From: Commensalibacter papalotli
GTDB lineage: Bacteria > Pseudomonadota > Alphaproteobacteria > Acetobacterales > Acetobacteraceae
Assembly (NCBI RefSeq): GCF_947179115.1
Contig: NZ_CAMXCI010000004.1
Span: forward strand, 62,001 to 126,000
Direction: 5' to 3'
DNA length: 64,000 nucleotides
The notes below the pieces were generated by a model. It saw only the letters and a list, made by a program, of their open reading frames with translations, ran no database searches and was not told the origin of the DNA. The position numbers and the translations under genes were made by a program. Positions 18,908 through 28,168 of the stretch are shown one piece after another (position 1 is the first letter of the stretch; each line of letters starts with the position of its first letter).

Positions 18908-19816
18908 ATGGTGTCGTCAATGTTAAAAATAAGTCCAGATACTAATCTTACTCAATATATGCAATATACACGTAAGTTTCCTCTATTAACTCTTGAGGAA
19001 GAATACAAATATGCAAAAAAATGGAAAGATGAAGGCGATATAGAAGCTGCACATCGTTTAGTTTCTGCTCATCTAAGATTAGTAATCAAAATTGCTGCTG
19101 GTTATAAAGGTTATGGTCTACCTTTGAACGAGTTGATCAGCGAAGGAAATATTGGGATGTTACAAGCAATACAACGCTTTGATCCTGAAAGAGGTTTTCG
19201 CTTTACAACTTACGCAATTTGGTGGATTAAGGCCGCTATACAAGAATACATCTTGCACAGCTGGTCTTTGGTTAAAATTGGCACAACAGCAACTCAAAAG
19301 AAGCTTTTCTTTAACCTACGTCGCGTTAAAAGTCAGATTAGAGCTTTGGGTGAAAATGATTTAGATCCAGAGCAACTTGAGGCAATTTCCAAAGCATTAG
19401 GCGTTGCCAAAGAAGAGGTTCAAAATATGAATCAACGCTTAAGCGCTCATGATCACAGTCTAAACACACCAATCGGTAATGACAGTGATTATGACGAGTG
19501 GCAAAGTATGTTAGTTGATGACAGTGTCAATCAAGAGGAGAGTTATGCTGAAGAACAAGAACTTTCAAATCGTAGAACACTTTTGCATCAAGCAATGCAA
19601 TCTTTAAAACCCAGAGAACGTGAAATCTTGGTTGAAAGAAGACTAAAAGAAAAACCTGCAACGTTAGAGGAGTTGTCTCAAGTCTATAACATTTCAAGAG
19701 AGCGTATCAGACAAATCGAAGTCAGAGCTTTTGAAAAACTTCAAGAGGTAATACAAGCTTCTACTTTTTTTTCTGATAATAGTAGTAGCCATATCCAAAG
19801 ACATGCTATTGCTTGA
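18908..19816 (+). CDS. rpoH: RNA polymerase sigma factor RpoH (sigma-32)
   Basis: A 302-residue heat-shock sigma factor. Region 2 is clear: LRLVIKIAAGYKGYGLPLNELISEGNIGML and RFTTYAIWWIKAAIQEY (about residues 55-115). The next residues, LVKIGTTATQKKLFFNLRR, form the RpoH box that separates it from RpoD. Region 4 is at the C-terminus, with a helix-turn-helix in TLEELSQVYNISRERIRQIE. The start has AAGGAG 8 bp upstream. A strong promoter, palindromes and a terminator frame it as a single-gene unit. Confidence 0.96.
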   Translation: MVSSMLKISPDTNLTQYMQYTRKFPLLTLEEEYKYAKKWKDEGDIEAAHRLVSAHLRLVIKIAAGYKGYGLPLNELISEGNIGMLQAIQRFDPERGFRFTTYAIWWIKAAIQEYILHSWSLVKIGTTATQKKLFFNLRRVKSQIRALGENDLDPEQLEAISKALGVAKEEVQNMNQRLSAHDHSLNTPIGNDSDYDEWQSMLVDDSVNQEESYAEEQELSNRRTLLHQAMQSLKPREREILVERRLKEKPATLEELSQVYNISRERIRQIEVRAFEKLQEVIQASTFFSDNSSSHIQRHAIA

Positions 19817-19856
19817 CTGTAAACTTCACTTTTTACTTCAGACACTTATTAATATC

Positions 19857-19890
19857 AGAGGATTATATATAAATATAATCCTCTTTTTTT
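19857..19890 (+). terminator. rpoH terminator
   Basis: Perfect 12-bp stem AGAGGATTATAT / ATATAATCCTCT with loop ATAA, then seven T. Confidence 0.9.
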
Positions 19891-19895
19891 GTTAT

Positions 19896-20216
19896 TTAAT
19901 GTAAGATCATTGGTAAAAAAAATCGTAAAATTCCTGCTGACCCTATACCGACGACTAATGTTACTAAAAAAGAAAAACGCATCGCGGTAATAATTGTTAA
20001 AGTAACCGCGATTAAATCTGATAATTTTCCTGTTACAAAAATTGGGGCAATCAAAGAGATCATAACGCAACCAGGTAAAATTTCTAACACTCTCGTTAAC
20101 TTGGGATAATCTTTATTCCTAAGTAAAAGGTACCCACTAATCCGTGTTAGGTATGTTACAAATCCCATACCAACAATCGTTAAAAACGAATGTTCATTAA
20201 TCAGATTATTCAGCAT
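19896..20216 (-). CDS. azlD: AzlD-family branched-chain amino acid export subunit
   Basis: A small 106-residue membrane protein with about three to four hydrophobic helices (MGFVTYLTRISGYLLL is the family start). It pairs with AzlC to export branched-chain amino acids and analogues. The azlC gene lies immediately upstream and overlaps it by 11 bp, typical for this two-component pump. Confidence 0.87.
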   Translation of the reverse strand: MLNNLINEHSFLTIVGMGFVTYLTRISGYLLLRNKDYPKLTRVLEILPGCVMISLIAPIFVTGKLSDLIAVTLTIITAMRFSFLVTLVVGIGSAGILRFFLPMILH

Positions 20217-20964
20217 GTTTTACCTCAAAAAAACGCGAGGGCATACATAATACCATAAGCAACCCTGTCATTGTTCCTGCGATAACATACCAGGCACCAG
20301 GCACCATTAAATGTACAATGCAAGCAACTAACAAACTACATATCCATGGAATTCCTCGACGCCATCCATTCCACATACCCCGTAATAGTACAATAAAAAC
20401 TGCGGGAAAGGCCATATCAAACCCATATTGGGTTAAATCCCCCAATAATGGTCCCACAAACATTCCTAAGACTGCAGAAACAATCCAAGTTATATAAAAA
20501 GAAACAGCAATCGTAATATAAAAAGGATAACTAAATGGTTCTCTGTATCCTTCTTCCATCCGACGATAACTATCCTGCAAAGAAAGCGCCCATGTTTCAT
20601 CGCAAAGCAGAAAGAACGATAATAACATTTTACGCACAGGCTGCCTGCGACAAATAGGGATCATTGTTGCTCCCATCAAAATATGACGGCAATTTACCAA
20701 CAAAGTCATACAAACAATCAAAAGTAAAGGTGGTATTTGTTGCCACAGGCCAATAGCGACAAACTCAGACCCACCTGCAAAATTTAGCCCGCACATTAAA
20801 ACCAGTTCTAATAAGCTCATCCCTTTAATTTTGGCTTGTGCCCCAAGCATCATCCCAAATGGAATAAAACTGATAATCAAAGGAATAGCTACTTTAAATG
20901 CCCTTACGCATTCTTTATATGTATGGTATTTTAATTTCTGTTGTGCAACAGAGGAAACTGACAT
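20206..20964 (-). CDS. azlC: AzlC-family branched-chain amino acid permease
   Basis: A 252-residue inner-membrane permease with about seven helices. The motif IPFGMMLGAQAKIKGMSLLELVLMC (from about residue 36) and the LLVNCRHILMGAT segment (about residues 88-100) mark the AzlC family. It is translationally coupled to azlD. A LysR-type regulator is next upstream on the same strand, with a 90-bp gap; whether it controls the pump is unknown. Confidence 0.9.
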   Translation of the reverse strand: MSVSSVAQQKLKYHTYKECVRAFKVAIPLIISFIPFGMMLGAQAKIKGMSLLELVLMCGLNFAGGSEFVAIGLWQQIPPLLLIVCMTLLVNCRHILMGATMIPICRRQPVRKMLLSFFLLCDETWALSLQDSYRRMEEGYREPFSYPFYITIAVSFYITWIVSAVLGMFVGPLLGDLTQYGFDMAFPAVFIVLLRGMWNGWRRGIPWICSLLVACIVHLMVPGAWYVIAGTMTGLLMVLCMPSRFFEVKHAE

Positions 20965-21054
20965 TTCCTTTTCCTATTTTTAAAGTGAAGAAAAATCTTA
21001 GTCAGTTAAATTTAAGATGTAAACCAATTTCCTTTTATTTTAATAGACCTAACA

Positions 21055-21954
21055 TTAATTTCCCCCATTCTGCCACATAACTTGGCGTAACCATTGTTGC
21101 CTGGGATCTTTATGATTGCGTTCATGCCACGCCATAATCTTGGTATATCCTTTTACTTCGATCGGGGGATCAATTAATATAATATTTTTGAAATTCTTAA
21201 CAACCCGCTCTGGCGCCACAGCGATAAAATCGCTTTTTTCCAAAACACATGGCAATAATAAAAAACTGGTAACCGATAAAGCAACCTTTCGACTTAATCC
21301 TAATTGTTTTAATGCTTCATCCGTAACCCCGCAAAATTGTCCCCCATGATGAGATACCAATACATGCTCATAAGCACAAAAATTTTCTAAACTTATTTTG
21401 CCCAAGCTTACCAAGGGATGATCTTTTCTCATAACACAAACATAACGCTCTTGATATAAAACACGTTGGTATAAAAAATCAGATATATTTTCTGGAGACG
21501 TTAAAAGCACATCCAACTCTCCGCGCTCAAGCATTAACTGTACATCAAGTTGATGATAAGAAAGGAAAGCCACATTCACATGAGGCGCTTGTTGTTTTAA
21601 AGCCATAACAAAAGGAACTCCTGTAACCAGCATATCATTATCATTGGCGGCAATATTAAACGTCATTTCCATATCAACAGGATTAAACTGTGCTGGTTGC
21701 ATTAACATATGAATATCTGATAAAATTTTCTTGATAGGCTCTGCCAAACTTAACGCACGATCCGTCGGCACCACTCCATGTGGCGCACGAATAAATAATG
21801 GATCCTTGAATTGCTCTCTTAATCGGCCTAACATAATACTGACCGCAGGTTGTGTAAGAGATAATGTCCTGGCTGCACGTGTGACATTACGCTCATCCAG
21901 CAACGCGTTCATAACTTTAAGCAAATTAAAATCCAAAGAACTGATATTATCCAT
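21055..21954 (-). CDS. LysR-family transcriptional regulator
   Basis: A 299-residue regulator. The N-terminal winged helix-turn-helix (residues 8-66; LLKVMNALLDERNVTRAARTLSLTQPAVS) resembles the NodD/SyrM-type LysR group. The rest is a ligand-binding domain. It is divergent from an old-yellow-enzyme gene with 93 bp between the starts, the standard arrangement for a LysR controlling its neighbour. azlCD is downstream in the same orientation. The ligand is unknown. Confidence 0.9.
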   Translation of the reverse strand: MDNISSLDFNLLKVMNALLDERNVTRAARTLSLTQPAVSIMLGRLREQFKDPLFIRAPHGVVPTDRALSLAEPIKKILSDIHMLMQPAQFNPVDMEMTFNIAANDNDMLVTGVPFVMALKQQAPHVNVAFLSYHQLDVQLMLERGELDVLLTSPENISDFLYQRVLYQERYVCVMRKDHPLVSLGKISLENFCAYEHVLVSHHGGQFCGVTDEALKQLGLSRKVALSVTSFLLLPCVLEKSDFIAVAPERVVKNFKNIILIDPPIEVKGYTKIMAWHERNHKDPRQQWLRQVMWQNGGN

Positions 21955-22047
21955 TTTTATAATCTTTATATAAATTATTAATTATATTTATATCTAATTT
22001 ATTCCTATGATGAAAACAATCAATCATTCTTAGATAAAGAGATTCAA

Positions 22048-23133
22048 ATGACAAAATTATATAGTTTAAATACACCCTATCAAATCAAAGGGCTTTCTTT
22101 GAAAAACCGTGTTGTTATGCCTCCAATGTGCCAATATCAAGCTCAAAATGGTATTGCCAATCAATGGCACCATATTCATTATGCCTCTCGCGCAGTGGGA
22201 GGGGTTGGATTGATTATTGTTGAAATGACCAGCGTTGCTGAAAATGGAAGAATTTCCCCCTATTGCCTGGGATTATGGAACGATGCACAACGTGATGCAT
22301 TCAAACCTATTATTGATGCAGTGCATGCACAAGATGCAAAGATCGCTATTCAAATTGCACATTCTGGACGCAAAGCTTTGGGTGAAAAAAATGTCGTATC
22401 TTCCTCGCCTATAATTTACGATGGCAGTGTCGATGCTGGTGAAGGAAAATGGGAGTATAAAACCCCAAAAGAACTTACAAAATCTGAAATATTAGACCTT
22501 GTACAAGCATTCCAAAATACTGCGAAACGCGCAATAGAGGCTGGGTTTGATGCCATTGAACTCCATGGGGCTCATGGATATTTAATTCACCAATTTCATT
22601 CTCCTAAAATGAATCTGCGTACAGATGAATATGGACAAGACAAATTTCTGTTTGGTAAGCAAATCATTAAAGCAGTTAAAGATATTATGCCTGCAGAGAT
22701 GCCTTTAATCATTCGAATTTCTGCTCAAGAATTCAGTAAAAATGGGTATGATGTTACTTATGGTTGTAAAATCGCCAAAGAATATGTCGATGCTGGTATA
22801 GACGTGATACATGTGAGTGGCGGTGGAGATGGGCCACTTGATAACAATCATCGCCCCTCTTTTCATGCAGGTTATCAAGTGTATCTTGCCAAAGCAGTTA
22901 AACAAACGGTTAATGTTCCCGTTATTGCAGTTGGAAAACTAGAAGATCCTGAATTAGCAGATTACGTTCTAAATTCTGGTGATGCTGACCTGGTTGCTAT
23001 TGGAAGAGGTTTATTAAAAGATCCTTATTGGGTTTTAAATACGCAATACAAGCATAACCCTCCGAATGAAGCCATTCAGTTTGTTCCAAAAGCTTATCAA
23101 ACATCATTGTCTCTTGAACTGAATAAGAAATAA
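22048..23133 (+). CDS. NADH:flavin oxidoreductase / old yellow enzyme
   Basis: A 361-residue FMN-dependent ene-reductase of the YqjM/NamA-like class. PPMCQYQAQNG (about residues 25-35) holds the Cys that tunes the flavin. HGAHGYLIHQFHSPKMNLRTDEYG (about residues 174-197) carries the His pair that binds the substrate oxygen. IGRGLLKDPYW is the C-terminal phosphate-binding motif. It reduces activated C=C bonds with NAD(P)H; the natural substrate is unknown. RBS at 22033-22043 is weak. Likely controlled by the divergent LysR gene. Confidence 0.92.
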   Translation: MTKLYSLNTPYQIKGLSLKNRVVMPPMCQYQAQNGIANQWHHIHYASRAVGGVGLIIVEMTSVAENGRISPYCLGLWNDAQRDAFKPIIDAVHAQDAKIAIQIAHSGRKALGEKNVVSSSPIIYDGSVDAGEGKWEYKTPKELTKSEILDLVQAFQNTAKRAIEAGFDAIELHGAHGYLIHQFHSPKMNLRTDEYGQDKFLFGKQIIKAVKDIMPAEMPLIIRISAQEFSKNGYDVTYGCKIAKEYVDAGIDVIHVSGGGDGPLDNNHRPSFHAGYQVYLAKAVKQTVNVPVIAVGKLEDPELADYVLNSGDADLVAIGRGLLKDPYWVLNTQYKHNPPNEAIQFVPKAYQTSLSLELNKK

Positions 23134-23139
23134 ATTAAT

Positions 23140-23177
23140 AAGGCCTTAGTTAGTCACTATGGGCATAAGGCCTTTTT
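23140..23177 (+). terminator. Terminator of the old-yellow-enzyme gene
   Basis: AAGGCCTTA (23140-23148) pairs with TAAGGCCTT (23166-23174), followed by T residues. Confidence 0.8.
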
Positions 23178-23376
23178 ACAGTATAATAAAATTACAATAT
23201 GAAGAAATTAGTAACAACAAGCCAAATATACTAGTATATTTGGTAGCCTGATCAACCGATTGCTTACAAAAACAAAGGCTAATATGTTATAAAAACACGT
23301 TTGTTTAAAAATCAATTTATTTTGGTTTAATCAAAACGATGTCTAATATAAAACAGTTCATATTATTATAATTTAC

Positions 23377-23406
23377 AAAAAAAAAGTCCAACTTTGAAAT
23401 TGAACT
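23377..23406 (-). terminator. Terminator of the first PACE gene
   Basis: On the minus strand AGTTCAA and TTGGACT pair (one G-T) and a run of nine T follows. The rest of the 302-bp gap 23134-23435 holds only this and the terminator at 23140; nothing else is seen. Confidence 0.75.
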
Positions 23407-23435
23407 CTTTTTAACAGGTAATATTTTAAAATTCA

Positions 23436-23879
23436 TTAAGAATTAAAAGAATATTCTCCTTCAACTTCTTCATCAACTGGAAAGATAAAATCATATCCCA
23501 GATTGAAGAGGAATGTATAAACTAAATAGAACAATACAATAGTAATATCCATTAAAAAGGCTGAAATCAAACTGATTCCCAAATACCAAGCAACAATAGG
23601 AACAAGAGAGATCGTTAAGCCCGCTTCGAATAAAATCGCATGGAATACACGAATAACGATATTTTTTTGAGTTGTGCCGCGGAAGTAAAGTATCACTTTA
23701 TCAAAAGATAAATTATAAACAAAATTCCAAATTGTAGAAGCCAAAGATGAAGCAATTGCGACAACACTCATCTCGGTAATAGGTTGGTTAAACAATAATA
23801 CACCAACGGGTATAAACAAAAACAATCCAATTATCTCATAAACAACCGCATGCCGAACTCTATCTCGGAAGGTACGCAT
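23436..23879 (-). CDS. PACE-family efflux transporter (copy 1)
   Basis: A 147-residue, four-helix inner-membrane protein made of two bacterial-transmembrane-pair repeats. RTFRDRVRHAVVYEIIGLFLFIP (from residue 2) is the diagnostic start with R, H and E in helix 1. The second repeat RVFHAILFEAGLTISLVPI mirrors it. PACE proteins such as AceI pump chlorhexidine, acriflavine or polyamines with protons. A second copy of identical length lies at 26081-26524, and both carry the same upstream motif. Confidence 0.93.
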   Translation of the reverse strand: MRTFRDRVRHAVVYEIIGLFLFIPVGVLLFNQPITEMSVVAIASSLASTIWNFVYNLSFDKVILYFRGTTQKNIVIRVFHAILFEAGLTISLVPIVAWYLGISLISAFLMDITIVLFYLVYTFLFNLGYDFIFPVDEEVEGEYSFNS

Positions 23880-24578
23880 TTAAAAATACTCTTTTTTACA
23901 TTATTAATTCTTACTTTTAACTAATCTTTTTATAGATTATAGTTTTACATCATTTAGGTTTAATTTTTTTTCTTCTTTTTACTTTGTTATTACTTAACCT
24001 AACTATATCTGCTTTATTTTTAGAAGTAAATAACAACAGATAACTCATAGTGCTTCAAATTTGAAACATAAGAGAGAATTATAACATTCAAGCGAATGAC
24101 AATATATTTAATAACATTTAGAGATTCATGAATTTATATAATGATTTATATTAAAAAAATGCCTTAAATTCAAATATTATAAAACTGTAAAAGCATTTGT
24201 TATCGTGAAAATATTCAATTTTATTTTCAAAAAAAATCAATCCGCGGATTATATAAAATATATTAACAAATATATATAATTTATTTTAAAACGTTAAAAA
24301 TAAATTATCATATAAAGATAATACAAAGAAATTCGCTATTTTTAAAACTTATAATTTCTTTTAAAAACAGACAGTTATATATCTTATATCGTATTCAAAC
24401 TACATTTTTTGATGTATAAAATACTCTATAAGCATATTTCTTGAATTAAAAGTAATCACTTATTGTATTAATCAATTCCTTAAGATTAAGATCAATATAT
24501 AATTTATTTTACCATAGATAAGACATTGCATTTTTAAATACAGAAACTTATCTGATTTTAAAAGATTGAATCACGATT
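23880..24578. other. Gene-free stretch, 699 bp
   Basis: Very AT-rich DNA between the divergent PACE gene and sugar porter. It contains the motif at 24009-24030 shared with the second PACE gene. Otherwise I see no supported gene, tRNA or strong hairpin. Long A/T runs may form promoters for both genes. Confidence 0.5.
24009..24030. promoter_or_regulatory. Putative LysR-type operator upstream of PACE copy 1
   Basis: The stretch TGCTTTATTTTTAGA then A then GTAAATA matches the site at 26583-26605 at all but one base. It contains TATTT-N8-AAATA, a T-N11-A type palindrome. It is about 130 bp upstream of the PACE start. Confidence 0.5.
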
Positions 24579-25934
24579 ATGGAAAAATCCAAGAACACCT
24601 CAAAAAAATGGTCTATGATCATTATTTTATCATCAATTACATCTGCCCTTGCTGGCTTTTTATTTGGATACGATACAGTAGTCATATCTGGAGCAGAATT
24701 AAAAATCCAAGCGCTTTGGAATTTAAGCCCACAATTACATGGTTTCGTCACAGCATCAGCATTATATGGTACTGTTGTCGGAGCATTGATTGGTATTTGG
24801 CCAGCCAATCATTTTGGTCGAAAAATTACACTTTTGATTATTGCCCTTATTTATGTCGTATCTTCATTAGGTACAGCATTCGCACCAGAAGTATATTCGT
24901 TTGTTTTTATGCGTTTTCTTGGGGGGCTAGCTATTGGTGCATCAACTGTGGTTGCACCACTTTATATTGCTGAAATTTCTCCACCACAATATCGTGGACG
25001 TTTGGCTGGAATGTTTCAATTAAACGTTGTTTTATCTATGGTTATCGCTTATATCGCCAATTCACTCATTGCTGGTATGGGGGAACATGATTGGCGTTGG
25101 ATGCTTGGGATGGCTGCTATCCCTTCAATAATTTACACAATTTGTTGTTTATTTATTCCTGAAAGCCCAAGATGGTTAATTAGCATTAAAAATAACACCA
25201 CAGAAGCAACATCTGTATTAAAACGTTTTTATCCAACAGAAACACCCGAACAAATTGAGAATATTGTTGCAACTATCAAAAATGAAACACAATCAAAATC
25301 ATCTAATGAAAAATTCTGGAGTTGGCGTTTACATCTTCCTATTTTCTTAGCAATCTTAATTGCACTTTTTAATCAAGCTTCTGGTATTAATGCAGTGCTT
25401 TACTTTGCACCACGAATTTTTGAACTTACAGGTCTGGGTGAAAAAGCTGCACTTCTACAATCGATCGGCGTTGGTGTGACATTCCTTATTTTTACAGCGG
25501 TTGGAGTGGCATTAATCGATCGTTTAGGGAGGAAAACCCTGCTTTATATCGGTGGAGTTGGATATGTAATTTCACTTGCACTAATTGCTTGGGGATTTGC
25601 ATATCAATATTACGTAATTATCCCTCCTTGTATTTTCTTGTTTATCGCCTCTCATGCTATTGGACAAGGCACGGTTATCTGGGTTCTTATTTCAGAGATT
25701 TTCCCCAATCAATTTCGTGCTCAAGGACAAGCTGTCGGCAGCTTTACCCATTGGTTATGTGCCGCTGTTATTACGACTGTTTTCCCAAGCCTAGTAACGA
25801 ATTTCTCTCCAAGTTATGTCTTTATGTTCTTCTGTTTCATGATGATAATACAACTCTTTTGGATTAAATATATGGTTGTTGAAACCAAAGGAATACCTTT
25901 GGAAGAAGTACAAAAGAAACTCGGTATCATTTAA
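24579..25934 (+). CDS. Sugar porter family MFS transporter
   Basis: A 451-residue, 12-helix transporter of the sugar porter group. Signatures: FLFGYDTVVISGAEL (about residues 24-38), NHFGRKITLLI (loop 2-3), PLYIAEISPPQYRGRLAG (about residues 129-146), PESPRWL (near 194), NQASGINAVLYFAP (near 267-280) and VVETKGIPLEEVQ at the end. It should import a hexose or pentose with protons. It is a single-gene unit with a terminator at 25964; no catabolic gene adjoins it. Confidence 0.95.
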   Translation: MEKSKNTSKKWSMIIILSSITSALAGFLFGYDTVVISGAELKIQALWNLSPQLHGFVTASALYGTVVGALIGIWPANHFGRKITLLIIALIYVVSSLGTAFAPEVYSFVFMRFLGGLAIGASTVVAPLYIAEISPPQYRGRLAGMFQLNVVLSMVIAYIANSLIAGMGEHDWRWMLGMAAIPSIIYTICCLFIPESPRWLISIKNNTTEATSVLKRFYPTETPEQIENIVATIKNETQSKSSNEKFWSWRLHLPIFLAILIALFNQASGINAVLYFAPRIFELTGLGEKAALLQSIGVGVTFLIFTAVGVALIDRLGRKTLLYIGGVGYVISLALIAWGFAYQYYVIIPPCIFLFIASHAIGQGTVIWVLISEIFPNQFRAQGQAVGSFTHWLCAAVITTVFPSLVTNFSPSYVFMFFCFMMIIQLFWIKYMVVETKGIPLEEVQKKLGII

Positions 25935-25963
25935 ATTATTTACTTTAGCAACTTTTATTATCA

Positions 25964-25991
25964 GGCACGAAATTTAATTCGTGCCTTTTTT
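25964..25991 (+). terminator. Terminator of the sugar porter
   Basis: GGCACGAA / TTCGTGCC perfect 8-bp stem with 6-base loop and six T. Confidence 0.9.
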
Positions 25992-26080
25992 CATTTCGTT
26001 CAATAGAGGGAGGATATACTGGGCTCAAGGCTCTTAAAACAGAAAGTATATTTTCTTAAATTTAAAAAATCATTATATTA

Positions 26081-26524
26081 TTATTTAGAAGCACTAGCTT
26101 GTATAATTTTTCTTTCTTTCACTGGAAAAATAAAATCATAAGCAATATTGAAAAAGAATGCATAAACTAGATAAAAAATAACAATACCCATATCCATAAT
26201 AAATGCATCAAGAAAACTAATTTGCAAATACCATGCAATCCCTGGCAAAGTGACTAAGGTTAATCCTACTTCAAAAAGAATAGTATGTATCACTCTGATT
26301 TTTAGACTTTTTTTAACATAACCACGTAAAAATATTAAAGTTTTATCAAATCCAAGATTATAAATAAAATTCCAAATCGTAGCTGCCACAGAGGAAAAGA
26401 TACCAATAACCCCCATATCAGTAACAGAGTGATTAAACACCCATACAGAGCACGGAATGAACAAAATCAAACCAACGACTTCAAACATTAGCGCGTGACG
26501 AACTCTGTCCCAAAAGGTACGCAT
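26081..26524 (-). CDS. PACE-family efflux transporter (copy 2)
   Basis: A 147-residue paralogue of the protein at 23436-23879, with the same start (RTFWDRVRHALMFEVVGLILFIP) and a second repeat RVIHTILFEVGLTLVTLPG. Four helices. A proton-driven drug or polyamine exporter by family. It is divergent from a LysR gene with 110 bp between starts. In other bacteria (AceI/AceR) PACE genes are switched on by a divergent LysR regulator, so the same is likely here. Confidence 0.93.
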   Translation of the reverse strand: MRTFWDRVRHALMFEVVGLILFIPCSVWVFNHSVTDMGVIGIFSSVAATIWNFIYNLGFDKTLIFLRGYVKKSLKIRVIHTILFEVGLTLVTLPGIAWYLQISFLDAFIMDMGIVIFYLVYAFFFNIAYDFIFPVKERKIIQASASK

Positions 26525-26582
26525 AACCTCTTTTTTTCCTTAATCTTGATGATATTATTTACATTTATAGAGATAACCATAT

Positions 26583-26605
26583 ATGCTTTATTTTTAGATG
26601 TAAAT
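26583..26605. promoter_or_regulatory. Putative LysR-type operator between PACE copy 2 and lysR
   Basis: TGCTTTATTTTTAGATG continues TAAATA. The palindrome TATTT-N8-AAATA is the same as upstream of PACE copy 1. It lies mid-way between the divergent genes, the expected place for an activator site. Confidence 0.5.
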
Positions 26606-26634
26606 ACACATGAAAAATTGCTGGCGGTTCATTT

Positions 26635-27516
26635 ATGAAACATATAAATTGGGATAACCTTAAAATATTAGTCATCGTAGCAAGGTCAAAGACCCTTAGA
26701 CGCGCTGCACAAAAAACAGGAATTAGTCCCGCGACACTTGCTAGGCGTATTGATGATTTAGAACACGAGCTTGGTGTAAAACTGATTGAACGTGTTCAGG
26801 CAGGCTGTATCCCTACCCCAGCAGGCGAAGATATCATCAAATGGGCAAAGGAGATGGAAGAAATTTCCTTTGAAATTGAACGTGCTGTCGATCAACAAGA
26901 TTTTCATGAGGTTGAAGGAACGGTCAGAATTAATGCCGATGAATTAATATCTTATTTTTTAACATCTAGATTTGCAGAATTTCATAAATTATATCCTAAT
27001 ATTGAGATTGAAATCATTACATCTCACCGTGCCTATAGCTTAACTCGATTGGAAGCTGACATCGGTATTCGAACTTTTCGACCAGAGCAAGGGGATCTGA
27101 TTATCCAAAAAATCGGTACCTTATCTTATGGACTCTATTGTGGACAAAATTATTATAAAGAACATCAATCAATCATTGATAACCAAAATTGGAAAAAACT
27201 TGATTTTGTTGGTTTTGACGAAGTACGTTTACATTTTGAGACTGAAAAATGGCTGCGCTCATTACCAGATGCCCCGACGCCTTGGATGCGTTGCAGTTAT
27301 GCCCTAGGAATCTTTGATGGGATTACTCATAATAATGGACTAGGTGTTTTAGATACTTTCGTCGGCACAGAAATTGCTGATCTTTTGCACCCTGTAATTC
27401 CACACATTCCTGAACTAGACCAAGAAATCTGGATTTCTGTCCATAGTGGCCTCAGATCCAGCGCCAGAATTAAAGCAGTAAAAAAATATATCAGCGATCT
27501 ATTTATTAAAAAGTAA
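26635..27516 (+). CDS. LysR-family transcriptional regulator, probable PACE regulator
   Basis: A 293-residue regulator. The helix-turn-helix is at residues 4-62 (LKILVIVARSKTLRRAAQKTGISPATLARRID). The ligand domain follows and includes VRINADELISYFL. The group resembles LysR proteins with a CrgA-like fold. Divergent position next to a PACE gene suggests it controls that pump, and through the shared motif maybe the copy at 23436 also. Effector unknown. Confidence 0.9.
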   Translation: MKHINWDNLKILVIVARSKTLRRAAQKTGISPATLARRIDDLEHELGVKLIERVQAGCIPTPAGEDIIKWAKEMEEISFEIERAVDQQDFHEVEGTVRINADELISYFLTSRFAEFHKLYPNIEIEIITSHRAYSLTRLEADIGIRTFRPEQGDLIIQKIGTLSYGLYCGQNYYKEHQSIIDNQNWKKLDFVGFDEVRLHFETEKWLRSLPDAPTPWMRCSYALGIFDGITHNNGLGVLDTFVGTEIADLLHPVIPHIPELDQEIWISVHSGLRSSARIKAVKKYISDLFIKK

Positions 27517-27604
27517 TTTTTTTCTATTACATAAAAATAGTCATAAATATATCAAATATATTTCAAATAAAAGTTAATATATTGTTCTAAATTTAGAGGT
27601 GATT

Positions 27605-28105
27605 ATGCCATTTCAAAAACTAAATCCTGCATCAGAATTGTATGACAAGTATAAAAAAAACACTACTCAATATAAAGATGATCTTAGTAATCTAAGAGAA
27701 ACTGTTGCTGCTATTATTACCAAAAAACGTTTAGTATCCTATATGAACACGACAAAGTGGCTTAAACTTCAATCTGCAGTTCATCAACTATCTTTTCTTC
27801 CTGCCTATATTATAAAATCCATTACTGATAAAGAGAACAACCAAAATATAATCAAAGGACTTGAAAGACTAAAAAAAGAAGCACCATGGTGGCTTGGCGA
27901 TTGGTCCAATTTTTACGAAGAAGGCATGCCACCTCTTTTTAATATCGAATGGATCAAAGTGCGTCCACAGCTTTCCATATCGAAAGGCGCATTAATTCAA
28001 CCTGAAATCATAGATGAATCAGACTCTTTCAGAGTAATACTAAATGACCATTATATACCACATGAAGAAGCAAATCATATATTTACAATTTACGGTTACA
28101 AATAA
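27605..28105 (+). CDS. Hypothetical protein, possibly DUF6678-like
   Basis: The best start is ATG 27605, with AGAGGTG just upstream; an in-frame GTG at 27599 lies within that ribosome site. The 166-residue product is soluble, charged and rich in K and Y. The stretch MNTTKWLKLQSAVHQLSFLP and later NIEWIKVRP recall DUF6678 proteins (from memory). It has no known function. It is a lone gene between the PACE regulator and the budA operon, so possibly an accessory gene. Confidence 0.6.
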   Translation: MPFQKLNPASELYDKYKKNTTQYKDDLSNLRETVAAIITKKRLVSYMNTTKWLKLQSAVHQLSFLPAYIIKSITDKENNQNIIKGLERLKKEAPWWLGDWSNFYEEGMPPLFNIEWIKVRPQLSISKGALIQPEIIDESDSFRVILNDHYIPHEEANHIFTIYGYK

Positions 28106-28168
28106 TTTTGATCTCCAATCAATACTTAATAACCTTATTCAACAACAAGAAAATCTTGAGCTCTTGGA

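Noticed and set aside
24566..24973. 135-codon plus-strand frame
   Set aside because: It overlaps the sugar porter in another frame and has shadow-like composition rich in Y, W, C and S.
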